A stretch of DNA of 15,310 nucleotides from Microcaldota archaeon. GTDB lineage: Archaea > Micrarchaeota > Micrarchaeia > Anstonellales > J096. Positions 6,768 through 12,694 of the stretch are shown here, in pieces (positions within the stretch are counted from its first letter, which is position 1; every line of letters begins with the position of its first letter). Made by a program: the position numbers and the translations under genes. The notes beneath the pieces are model-generated. The model searched no databases. It saw only the letters and a program-made list of their open reading frames with translations, and was not told the DNA's origin. The DNA lies in NCBI GenBank assembly GCA_026396375.1, contig JAPLWW010000062.1, positions 1 through 15,310 of the forward strand, read 5' to 3'.

Positions 6768-6944
6768 ATGGAACACAAGCATGAAAACAAGTATGTCAAG
6801 GCAAGAATCCTTTCAGCAAGGGCATTCGAGATAGCGGTTGACGCACCTATTAACATAAAGGCGGAGGGAAAGGAAAAGCCGATAGACGTCGCGATAAGGG
6901 AATATGATGAAGGCAAGGTTCCCCTGGAATACCACAGCGACTAA
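6768..6944 (+). CDS. Small conserved-looking hypothetical protein, 58 aa
   Basis: The ATG at 6768 gives a protein starting MEHKHENKYVKARILS. An in-frame TTG at 6753 would add five residues but is too close to the TATA box at 6738-6747. The sequence is polar and alternating (VKARILSARAFEIAVDAP), consistent with one small beta-rich domain, and lacks Cys, signal peptide or membrane segment. I do not recognise a family. Its TAA shares the four bases CTAA with the TAG of the opposing gene, so the two genes converge with overlapping stop codons. Good codon structure and a dedicated promoter make it a likely real gene. Confidence 0.6.
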   Translation: MEHKHENKYVKARILSARAFEIAVDAPINIKAEGKEKPIDVAIREYDEGKVPLEYHSD

Positions 6945-7288
6945 ATTTTATTCACTATTTCCCTTGACTGTTCGTAATTAAGGCCAAACAGGATACCTAT
7001 CAGCATCAGCTCCTCCTTTGTTTTTTGCTCAGAGGTTAGAGAAAACCTTATTGAGTATTTGATGAGGAAATTAATAAGCCTCCTTATCCTGCTGAGCTCC
7101 TTTGACTTCTCGATGCCTTCTTTGGATATCAGATTGTCAATGGAAACCAAGACTGTTATATTGCTGTTTTTTGATATCTTCGAGAGGATTCCCTCATTGA
7201 AGCTTTTGAGGACAACGAATCCCTTGTACTTGTCAATCAGGTTGGGGGCTGAATCCGTTATCTCGATGAAAGAAAGGTGTTGGCTCAT
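6941..7288 (-). CDS. Short RNase P p30-like (Rpp30/Rnp3) protein
   Basis: 115 aa, overlapping the stop of the eL15 gene by ATGA (7285-7288). It follows eL15 directly, where many archaea encode the RNase P subunit Rpp30. The C-terminal half fits the end of the Rpp30 TIM-barrel: a Leu/Arg-rich helix (LSRIRRLINFLIKYSIRFSL, about 65-84), a strand ending in Ser, then ELMLIGILFGLNYEQSREIV, resembling the family's region where an isolated-Ser strand is followed by a Leu-rich helix and a Gly. Usual archaeal Rpp30 is roughly 200-240 aa, so this would be about half size. Archaeal Rpp30 pairs with Pop5 to support the RNase P RNA in tRNA 5' maturation. The assignment rests on position and weak similarity; an unrelated small protein remains possible. 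Confidence 0.45.
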   Translation of the reverse strand: MSQHLSFIEITDSAPNLIDKYKGFVVLKSFNEGILSKISKNSNITVLVSIDNLISKEGIEKSKELSRIRRLINFLIKYSIRFSLTSEQKTKEELMLIGILFGLNYEQSREIVNKI

Positions 7289-7857
7289 TTCCTCTCATGC
7301 CTGAAGTAGGCTTCCTTTTTCTTTGACCTTCTCCTTTTGGCGTTGAGCCCCTTTACCATGTAGCCCCTGACCTTCTGCCCTGCCGAAGTCAGGCCCCTGA
7401 AGGCCCTTCCCTTCCTTGCCAATGCGTCATTCATGTAATCCGGGATGTTGGTGTTTCCCCTTTCCGCAAGGATTGACTCAAAGTACTTGTACTGCCCATC
7501 CTCCCCTACCCAATAGGAATTGAGCACTTCCATGTTCCTGTATGCCCTTGCAGCCTTTTCCTCTGCAATCATCCTCAATGACTTGTCAGGGGACGTGAAC
7601 TGGTAGGACTTCCTTGACTTCCTCCCCTTTTTCATGGCAGGCCTTTTCCTCATGCCCTTTGACATTTTAACCCTGACTATGCAGATTCCGGGCTTTGCCT
7701 TGTATCCAAGGGTCCTTGCCCTTATGAGGTTGCTCGGCCTGTCAACCCTTACCACAGTCTCCTCCTTTCTCCAAAGGGCCAGCCTTCTCCTGTATTCTGA
7801 ACTCCTTTCCCTGTATTGGTTGTTCAGCGTTTCCTTGATATATTTGTAAGCTCCCAT
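7285..7857 (-). CDS. rpl15e: 50S ribosomal protein eL15
   Basis: 190 aa, the usual length of the archaeal protein. The N-terminus MGAYKYIKETLNNQYRERS and the central RVDRPSNLIRARTLGYKAK stretch are diagnostic, and the C-terminus is Arg/Lys-rich (RGLTSAGQKVRGYMVKGLN). It is a large-subunit rRNA-binding protein. The start is 11 nt after the NAC stop, and the ribosome-binding site GGTG overlaps that stop (TAGGTG), implying coupled translation in the uS15-eS1-NAC-eL15-p30-like cluster. The stop overlaps the next start by four bases. Confidence 0.96.
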   Translation of the reverse strand: MGAYKYIKETLNNQYRERSSEYRRRLALWRKEETVVRVDRPSNLIRARTLGYKAKPGICIVRVKMSKGMRKRPAMKKGRKSRKSYQFTSPDKSLRMIAEEKAARAYRNMEVLNSYWVGEDGQYKYFESILAERGNTNIPDYMNDALARKGRAFRGLTSAGQKVRGYMVKGLNAKRRRSKKKEAYFRHERK

Positions 7858-7868
7858 TTTTTCAACAC

Positions 7869-8198
7869 CTATTGCTCCTCTGACTTTATGATCATTATTG
7901 CCTCCGCGATGTCCCCCTTTGATTTCTCAAGGGCTTCAATCGCCTTTTCCCTGCTTATAGAGGCCTGCTCAGAAACCATCTTGATGTCCTCTTCGCTGTA
8001 TGACATTTCCGAGACATTCCCTGTTATCTGGAACATCACCTGGCCCTTCATGTCCGTCTTTATGACTGAAGGGCTCCTTATGACGATGTTCTTCGAAGCT
8101 CCCTTGATTATTACCTCTGTTGCCTCTATTTCCTCTGTCCTTATGCCCATCTGCTTCATGACTTTTTCCATCTGCCTAGGGTCAAACATATTGAACAC
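7869..8198 (-). CDS. nac: Archaeal nascent polypeptide-associated complex protein (NAC)
   Basis: 109 aa. PRQMEKVMKQMGI near the N-terminus is the archaeal NAC signature. The NAC beta domain covers about 20-65 and a UBA domain with IEALEKSKGDIAEAI ends the protein (about 68-109). It binds chains leaving the ribosome and forms a homodimer in archaea. The coordinates use GTG 8198, which abuts the eS1 stop with no spacer; ATG 8189 (MFDPRQ) is equally plausible and neither has a clear Shine-Dalgarno motif. Location between two ribosomal protein genes fits ribosome-linked function. Confidence 0.93.
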   Translation of the reverse strand: MFNMFDPRQMEKVMKQMGIRTEEIEATEVIIKGASKNIVIRSPSVIKTDMKGQVMFQITGNVSEMSYSEEDIKMVSEQASISREKAIEALEKSKGDIAEAIMIIKSEEQ

Positions 8199-8789
8199 TC
8201 AGTTGAATGTCTCGTAAAGCTCCAGCTTCTTTATTACCAGATGGTCAATGGGGTTTATCTTGTTCAGTGCCCTTCCTACATCCGGTATGAACCTGTCCTC
8301 TATGATGTCCTTTATGAGTTCGTAGTACTGCTTCTTTGATGCCTCTGCCGCAACCAGGGAAACCAGCTCCTTCCTCAGGTTCTTCTTTACGACGTTTGAG
8401 ACCTTGTCGCTTGTGACCAGCATTATCTTTATCCTCACTTTTTTGGCATCCTTCGTGTTTATGTCGATTACCTCGTGGATTACGCTTTTCCTTCTTCTTG
8501 CCAATGCCCTGAGGTAGCTGAACGCAAGGCTCATCCCTATCACTTCGGTGTTCGCATTCTTGTCATTGACATCTGTTATCCTGAACAGCACTTTTGTATA
8601 CAATGATTCGGGCTTCATTTTCCCGGTTATCTCGACAAGCGCTATCGGGACTATCCTGTTGGATATGTTCACTGGATCGGATGAAATAAGCTCCCCAACT
8701 TTCTTGTGATCGAATGATGCCGGTGCTAAAATATCATACCATTCCTTTGTTTTCCACTTGTCAACTGCTTTTGTCTTCTTTTCCGCCAT
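8199..8789 (-). CDS. rps3ae: 30S ribosomal protein eS1 (S3Ae)
   Basis: 196 aa. Diagnostic stretches are DKWKTKEWYDILAPASF (10-26) and KVGELISSDP, the ALARRRKSVI region, and the family-typical RFIPDVGRALNKINPI near the C-terminus. It is a small-subunit protein near the mRNA exit channel. It starts 6 nt after the uS15 stop. AGGTGATG in front, which includes that TGA, is an excellent Shine-Dalgarno site and couples the two genes. Confidence 0.96.
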   Translation of the reverse strand: MAEKKTKAVDKWKTKEWYDILAPASFDHKKVGELISSDPVNISNRIVPIALVEITGKMKPESLYTKVLFRITDVNDKNANTEVIGMSLAFSYLRALARRRKSVIHEVIDINTKDAKKVRIKIMLVTSDKVSNVVKKNLRKELVSLVAAEASKKQYYELIKDIIEDRFIPDVGRALNKINPIDHLVIKKLELYETFN

Positions 8790-8795
8790 TTAGCA

Positions 8796-9251
8796 TCACC
8801 TTACCAGCAAAGCCGCCGTGTCTGGGCTGTAGCTCCATCCCTTCTCGATCGCGTCCTTTCTTTTGTAGTATTTCGTTAGCCTGTTTATCTTTGCAACGAT
8901 ATGGTCGTACTTTACCTTGTTCTTAATGTCCTTCTTGTTCACCTTTAGGTGCGAATATAATCTCACTGCTTTCCTTATCAATTGCAGAATATCTTCTGGC
9001 ATCTTTGAATAAAGATTCTCCTCCTTCAAAAACTTGACCATTGTCTTGCCTATCAGAAGCTTGAATGACGGGAGCGCATACTGATCCCTCAATATGATGC
9101 CTATTTCCGAGGATTTCATGCCCTGCTTTGCAAGCTTCCTGACTATCTCCTTTATGTCGTCTGGATTCGCATTTACCCATGAGGGCATTTCCTTGCTCTT
9201 TGCCCTTTTTCTTCCGCTTTTGCCGTGTTGTTTTGAATGTAATCGTGCCAT
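8796..9251 (-). CDS. rps15: 30S ribosomal protein uS15
   Basis: 151 aa from ATG 9251; an in-frame TTG at 9254 would add one residue and is unlikely. The archaeal/eukaryotic N-terminal extension MARLHSKQHGKSGRKR is present, followed by the S15 core with SSEIGIILRDQYALPSFK and the C-terminal helix pair including INRLTKYYKRK. GGTGA lies about 6 nt before the ATG, and TATA candidates CTATAAAG (near 9297-9304) and GATATAAAG lie further up. It heads the ribosomal cluster running to 6941. Confidence 0.96.
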   Translation of the reverse strand: MARLHSKQHGKSGRKRAKSKEMPSWVNANPDDIKEIVRKLAKQGMKSSEIGIILRDQYALPSFKLLIGKTMVKFLKEENLYSKMPEDILQLIRKAVRLYSHLKVNKKDIKNKVKYDHIVAKINRLTKYYKRKDAIEKGWSYSPDTAALLVR

Positions 9252-9378
9252 CAATTTTCACCTTTATATCATCTAACGTTAAGATGGTATTATTCTCTTT
9301 ATAGCATAGCTTTTAAACCCTTTTCATTGGCCTAGACTGGTTTTTCTTTACCGTAAATGATCAAATAGCTTCTTTTTG

Positions 9379-9411
9379 GTTGAACACTTTTTCTTGCAAG
9401 AAAAAGGGTCA
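9379..9411. repeat. Dispersed hairpin element, copy 2 (3' of gltX)
   Basis: The core CTTTTTCTTGCAAGAAAAAG (9388-9407) is a perfect 20-bp palindrome. The flanks GGTTGAACA and GGTCA match copy 1 (1309-1345) with the same purine:G mismatch just outside the core. It begins at the gltX stop codon, so on the gltX transcript it could end transcription or stabilise the 3' end. The rest of 9255-9408 shows only the uS15 promoter region. Confidence 0.6.
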
Positions 9412-11097
9412 TTCAGAGAGAATAAACTCCATCTTTTTCTTGTCATGCAGTATTGAGTACCCGATCCTTTCAAGCTGGACGATTTCATCCTGCTTCAGTC
9501 CCTTTGCAGAGCTTTCCGCAACGCATTCTATGTTTTCAAGGCTGTTTTCATTGAATGAATCGTCGTCGTTGAGAAGGTTTCCTATCTTTATCAGGGATGC
9601 CTTTACTGCTCCTTTTTCAGGGACCCAGTGGATCTTTAATTTTGGCAGCTCCTTTGCCTCAACGGTTTCCAGGAGATTCTCCTTTTTGTTTGCCTTGACA
9701 TTGGCAAAGTCCTTTAGCCTGAAGATTTCCCCGTCCTTTATGCTATCCCAGTCCTCCTGTTCGATATAGACCTTGTTTCCTATCTCCAGTTTCCTTTTTC
9801 CCATCTCTGAATTTGGGTTGTTTGAAAGCTCAACCTCAGTTTTATGGTCTCCTTTCAGCTCCAAGAGGATAGGGTTCCTGACAAGGAAAAGGTGCCTTGA
9901 CGTTGAATCAAGAACCTGCCGGTTTTCCTTTATCAGGAAATCCCAGTCAACCTCCTTTTCCTGCTTTCCAATTCCAAACCTCAATGCGAAATTCTTTATT
10001 GCCTCCTGGCAGATTCCCCTTGTTTTTAGTCCTTGTATTGTCGGCAATCTAGGATCATTCCAGCCCCAGAGCTTGCCTGACTCAACCAATGGAACAAGGT
10101 GCCTTTTGCTTATCACGCTGTTCTTGATGTCCAATCTCGAGAAATGCACCAATGTTGGCTTTCTCATTCCTGTCAAATCAAGCATTTTGTAGTACAGCTC
10201 CTCCCTTAATTCATATTCCTTGCTTCTCATGGCATGGGTTATCCCTTCCCAGGAATCCATGAACGGGGCCTCAAAGTCATAGGTAGGCCACACAACGTAT
10301 TTTTCCCCTTGCCTGTAATGAGGGGCGCTTATTATCCTGAACATTGTCGGATCCCTCATCACGCTGTTTGTCGCGCTTAAATCTGATTTCAGCAGAAGGA
10401 CAATCTCGCCTTCGTTGAATTTGTTGCCCAGCATCTGGTCCCAAAGCTCAAGGTTTTCCTGCTTGGAATTCTCCCTTCCGCTGATTGTTGTGCCTTTTGC
10501 CCTTGCCTCCTTGATTTCCTCGATGGAAGCCTTTGTCGAATAGATAAACCCTTTTTCAATAAGGGATTTTGCAATGTCATAGATCTTTTTCATGCTGTCA
10601 GAGGTGTAGGATTCCTTTGCATATTTTACGCCTAGCCAGGACATCGCATCCTTCATGGCATCGACATACTCCTGCTTTTCCTTTTTCGGGTTTGTGTCAT
10701 CGAATCTCAGAAGCATTTTTCCGTTGTAGTCGTTTGCAACCTCATACTCAAGGAACATCGCCTTGGCATGGCCGATGTGAGGATATCCGGAGGGCTCAGG
10801 AGCAAACCTGGTTATTACGCCTTCCTGGGGATTCGGGATGATGAACCTGTGCTCCTTGATTTTCTCAACTTTCGTAAAAGTGAAAGAGGAAAGCTCCTTT
10901 TCTATTTCCTCCTTTGATAATTTGTTGACTTCATCGACAATGGAAACCGCGATAGCCCTTATCTCGTTTGCCCTAGCCCTAAGATCAGCATTCTCCCCAA
11001 GCACCTTTCCGATGACTGAATTGAGGCTTGCCTTGCCGTAGTCTGAGGCATTCTTCAGGGAATATTTCCTTATGATTAAGCCTATGTCATCTCTCAT
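9409..11097 (-). CDS. gltX: Glutamate--tRNA ligase, archaeal type
   Basis: 562 aa, full length. It attaches glutamate to tRNA-Glu; archaeal enzymes of this kind usually also make Glu-tRNA-Gln for amidation by GatDE. The N-terminal extension is typical of the archaeal form. The class I signature is FAPEPSGYPHIGHAKA with HIGH at 107-110. LLRFDDTNP follows at 129-137, and the KMSKS equivalent is VISKR (328-332) with WGWNDPRLPTIQGLKTRGI after it. A beta-barrel anticodon-binding domain fills the C-terminal third. The ATG at 11097 follows a T/A-rich TATA region at 11111-11128 with no Shine-Dalgarno motif, suggesting a leaderless mRNA. Its cognate tRNA-Glu lies at 5699-5771. Confidence 0.96.
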   Translation of the reverse strand: MRDDIGLIIRKYSLKNASDYGKASLNSVIGKVLGENADLRARANEIRAIAVSIVDEVNKLSKEEIEKELSSFTFTKVEKIKEHRFIIPNPQEGVITRFAPEPSGYPHIGHAKAMFLEYEVANDYNGKMLLRFDDTNPKKEKQEYVDAMKDAMSWLGVKYAKESYTSDSMKKIYDIAKSLIEKGFIYSTKASIEEIKEARAKGTTISGRENSKQENLELWDQMLGNKFNEGEIVLLLKSDLSATNSVMRDPTMFRIISAPHYRQGEKYVVWPTYDFEAPFMDSWEGITHAMRSKEYELREELYYKMLDLTGMRKPTLVHFSRLDIKNSVISKRHLVPLVESGKLWGWNDPRLPTIQGLKTRGICQEAIKNFALRFGIGKQEKEVDWDFLIKENRQVLDSTSRHLFLVRNPILLELKGDHKTEVELSNNPNSEMGKRKLEIGNKVYIEQEDWDSIKDGEIFRLKDFANVKANKKENLLETVEAKELPKLKIHWVPEKGAVKASLIKIGNLLNDDDSFNENSLENIECVAESSAKGLKQDEIVQLERIGYSILHDKKKMEFILSE

Positions 11098-11110
11098 AGA
11101 AGGAGGTTAA

Positions 11111-11128
11111 ACAAAAAAATTTAAAAAA
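11111..11128 (-). promoter_or_regulatory. gltX promoter, also the T-rich end of pilin-like copy 1
   Basis: On the minus strand CTCTTTTTTAAATTTTTTT lies about 15-35 nt before the gltX ATG. It can serve as TATA box for gltX and as an oligo-T terminator for the gene ending at 11145. A near-identical stretch at 11564-11583 after copy 2 has no gene behind it, so the promoter lies inside the duplicated unit. Confidence 0.4.
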
Positions 11129-11144
11129 GAGATTAATTGGCTTA

Positions 11145-11412
11145 TTAAACCGTGTTGCCACAGCTGAACGTATTGGTACCCATTGGAGAGGATGGCTGGA
11201 AAGTACCTGACATCAATATACTAAGCAGCCATGGTGCGATTACCCAAACCAGGACAGCTGTTATTGCCCCTATGGCAATGTTTGTAGCCCAGCCATGGAA
11301 CTTCGCCCTTGACTCAGCGCCTCCCAATTGGCCCATTGCAAAAAGGATTGCTGAAGCAAGAATCAAATCCGAACACTAATAACGTTGCTAACAAAATCTT
11401 AAACTTGTTCAT
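11145..11412 (-). pseudogene. VirB2/TrbC-like small membrane protein, copy 1 (disrupted)
   Basis: ATG 11412 opens a Sec-type signal peptide MNKFKILLATLLVFGF that runs directly into a truncated junction. The membrane core that follows (ILASAILFAMGQLGG, then GWATNIAIGAITAVLVWVIAPWLL) is in the +1 frame, read here only from 11366 to 11145. Compared with copy 2, 60 bp covering signal cleavage site and mature N-terminus are missing. Two membrane segments joined by a short charged loop (AESRAKFHGW) resemble VirB2/TrbC pilin-family proteins. The C-terminus SGTFQPSSPMGTNTFSCGNTV differs from copy 2 except for TFSCGNT. Promoter (CTTTAAAAAG, 11447-11456) and GGTGA ribosome-binding site remain. It may be a pseudogene, a variant cassette or an assembly error. 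Confidence 0.6.
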
Positions 11413-11446
11413 TTTCAATTCACCTTGTATTCATTTTCATTGGTTC

Positions 11447-11456
11447 CTTTTTAAAG
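11447..11456 (-). promoter_or_regulatory. TATA box for pilin-like copy 1
   Basis: On the minus strand CTTTAAAAAG is centred about 39 nt before the ATG at 11412. It precedes a leader with ribosome-binding site GGTGA 7 nt before the start, the same layout as copy 2. The remaining 11460-11555 is A/T-rich with no gene visible. Confidence 0.45.
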
Positions 11457-11555
11457 TTTAATGTCCCTGCATAGACTGTATCTTCATAATCATTCATTAA
11501 GAATAACTTATATTAAGCAATTGCATTTATTTGTTAGGATTGAAAGAAATCTGAA

Positions 11556-11928
11556 GGGGGTTAAAGAAAAAATTTAAAAAAGAGATTAATTGGATTATTG
11601 AAGCGTGTTGCCACAGCTGAATGTAGTATAACTTCCTGTGGAAGTATCTGCCATCAGCAAACCAAGCAGCCATGGTGCGATTACCCAAACCAGGACAGCT
11701 GTTATTGCCCCTATGGCAATGTTTGTAGCCCAGCCATGGAACTTCGCCCTTGACTCAGCGCCTCCCAATTGGCCCATTGCAAAAAGGATTGCTGAAGCAA
11801 GAATATAGCAGATATTGCACGGCATTTACTGCAGAAGTTACTCCTGAAGGGTTTTGCGCAAATGCAAATCCGAACACTAATAACGTTGCTAACAAAATCT
11901 TAAACTTGTTCATTTTCAATTCACCTTG
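11556..11928 (-). repeat. Direct repeat unit 2 (VirB2-like gene plus flanks)
   Basis: Partner of 11103-11427. It carries the same A/T-rich 3' flank, gene and ribosome-binding region, plus 60 bp missing from unit 1. The two units begin diverging upstream of 11928, so each gene has its own TATA box. Confidence 0.9.
11595..11913 (-). CDS. VirB2/TrbC-like small membrane protein, copy 2 (signal peptide and core in different frames)
   Basis: From ATG 11913 one frame gives a clear Sec signal peptide MNKFKILLATLLVFGFAFAQ (cleavage probable after AFA), then NPSGVTSAVNAVQYLL. The next frame (+1), open from 11825 to 11595, gives CNICYILASAILFAMG, the loop GGAESRAKFHGW, the second helix and a tail ending TFSCGNTLQ. 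Joined, the parts make a normal VirB2/TrbC-type pilin-like protein: signal, two helices, short polar loop. The frames overlap over 11755-11825. The +1 offset could be a real frameshift mutation, programmed frameshifting, or assembly collapse of a 14-nt tandem repeat. GGTGA (11921-11925) and TATA box (11948-11957) are present. Such proteins are often pilus or conjugation subunits; no partner ATPase is in this window. Confidence 0.6.
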
Positions 11929-11947
11929 CCTTATAATGAAAACCAAG

Positions 11948-11957
11948 TGTTTAAAAG
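11948..11957 (-). promoter_or_regulatory. TATA box for pilin-like copy 2
   Basis: On the minus strand CTTTTAAACA is centred about 40 nt before ATG 11913. The transcript would begin near 11927 and carry a short leader with GGTGA. Most other genes here look leaderless. Confidence 0.45.
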
Positions 11958-11987
11958 GTTTTTGATGATTGTCCTCGGTTAAAGGCC

Positions 11988-12380
11988 TCATATATCAAAA
12001 AGGACCTCTATTATCCACTCCTCGTTTTCCTGCTGGACCTTGAAGTTGTGGTAGGTGACCGCCTTCACGGGAGACGCGAAGCTGGTCTTCTTCCCTGAAA
12101 AGGAGAATTCTATTTTTTTATCGTCTATTGTCAGCCTTTTGGCCTTGCAGGGAAGAATGCCCTCTGAATCAATGAATGCATTGAAATTATCCAGAAGATT
12201 GAAGGCCAAGTCCTTGTCGTCAAGGCCTTCTGCGCTTGCAGTATATATAGCTGAAGATATCTCCTTGTCCTCGTTTATGTGCGCTATCAGGCCTTCCAAT
12301 ACAGAGAAAAGCGCATAGTTGAAGGTCCTTCCCTTCCCCCTTATGAAAAGGTCTGACTCATGGGGCAGATACTCGTACAT
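11988..12380 (-). CDS. Archease (activator of the RtcB RNA ligase)
   Basis: 130 aa, usual length. The N-terminal EYLPHESDLFIRGKG matches the archease HxxD motif (His7, Asp10), and the C-terminus carries the family hallmark SPVKAVTYHNFKV (103-115), ending VLFDI with the conserved Asp. Archease accelerates guanylylation and turnover of RtcB, which joins tRNA exon halves after intron removal. RtcB is not in the window. ATG 12380 follows the TATA box CTTTTATTTTG (12401-12411) by about 26 nt, so the mRNA is likely leaderless. It lies upstream of the VirB2-like pair on the same strand. Confidence 0.9.
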   Translation of the reverse strand: MYEYLPHESDLFIRGKGRTFNYALFSVLEGLIAHINEDKEISSAIYTASAEGLDDKDLAFNLLDNFNAFIDSEGILPCKAKRLTIDDKKIEFSFSGKKTSFASPVKAVTYHNFKVQQENEEWIIEVLFDI

Positions 12381-12400
12381 AAAATAGTAAGCAGGAAGTT

Positions 12401-12411
12401 CAAAATAAAAG
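12401..12411 (-). promoter_or_regulatory. TATA box for the archease gene
   Basis: CTTTTATTTTG on the minus strand, centred about 26 nt upstream of ATG 12380. Confidence 0.45.
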
Positions 12412-12429
12412 CTTTTGCTAAGTCACTTT

Positions 12430-12528
12430 TCAGAGTCCTGGAATAATAAGGCCATTAAGATGGAAATGCAGCTCTTTTTGGCTCTATTGATAATTCAGAG
12501 TCCTAAAATAATAGGTTAATAAGATGAA
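12430..12528. repeat. Two tandem imperfect repeats downstream of 5S rRNA
   Basis: 12430-12463 and 12495-12527 share TCAGAGTCCT, then two different bases, then AATAATA, a variable stretch and TAAGATG, 65 bp apart. On the minus strand they follow 5S rRNA, where each carries AGGACTCTGA. They could be 3' processing or termination sites or old promoter copies. The 12381-12548 interval contains no gene. Confidence 0.5.
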
Positions 12529-12548
12529 TATATCTAATAGATAAAAGA

Positions 12549-12662
12549 TGTAGCAGCAGTGGCTTTTCCCGCTCAGAAAGCAGTACTTGGACCACCGTGA
12601 AGAAGCTTGGCTTCCGTGTTCGGCATGGGAACGGGCAGAACCTTCTTCCTGTGGCCGCTACA
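12549..12662 (-). rRNA. rrf: 5S ribosomal RNA
   Basis: About 114 nt on the minus strand. The ends pair (TGTAGCGGC with GCTGCTACA, one G:U). The conserved 5S core is visible: CCCGTTCCCATGCCGAACACGG, quoted here as the motifs CCCATGCCGAACACGG and GAAGCCAAGC in loops B/C, and a GTACTGC stretch in the loop E/helix IV area. No 16S or 23S sequence adjoins it. A strong TATA box sits 26-28 nt upstream, so it is probably transcribed independently. Confidence 0.93.
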
Positions 12663-12681
12663 AGACTAACTATAAAACAAA

Positions 12682-12694
12682 GGTTTTTAAAATT
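12682..12694 (-). promoter_or_regulatory. 5S rRNA promoter overlapping the cdc6 stop codon
   Basis: On the minus strand AATTTTAAAAACC is centred 26-28 nt upstream of the 5S 5' end. The cdc6 TAA (12687-12689) lies within the box. Confidence 0.55.

Larger units (their letters stand above)
11103..11427 (-). repeat. Direct repeat unit 1 (VirB2-like gene plus flanks)
   Basis: It matches 11556-11928. The blocks 11223-11363 and 11664-11804 (141 bp) are identical as read. The blocks 11364-11427 and 11865-11928 (64 bp) are also identical. Unit 1 lacks 60 bp present in unit 2 (11805-11864). The 3' coding tail (about 11160-11222) is divergent, then similarity returns into the A/T-rich flank. Confidence 0.9.

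Noticed and set aside
8923..9261. A 112-aa frame overlapping uS15
   Set aside because: It is a different frame of the uS15 gene on the same strand; the uS15 protein matches its family fully.
12430..12528. A short CRISPR-like repeat pair
   Set aside because: Only two imperfect copies, no further units and no cas genes.
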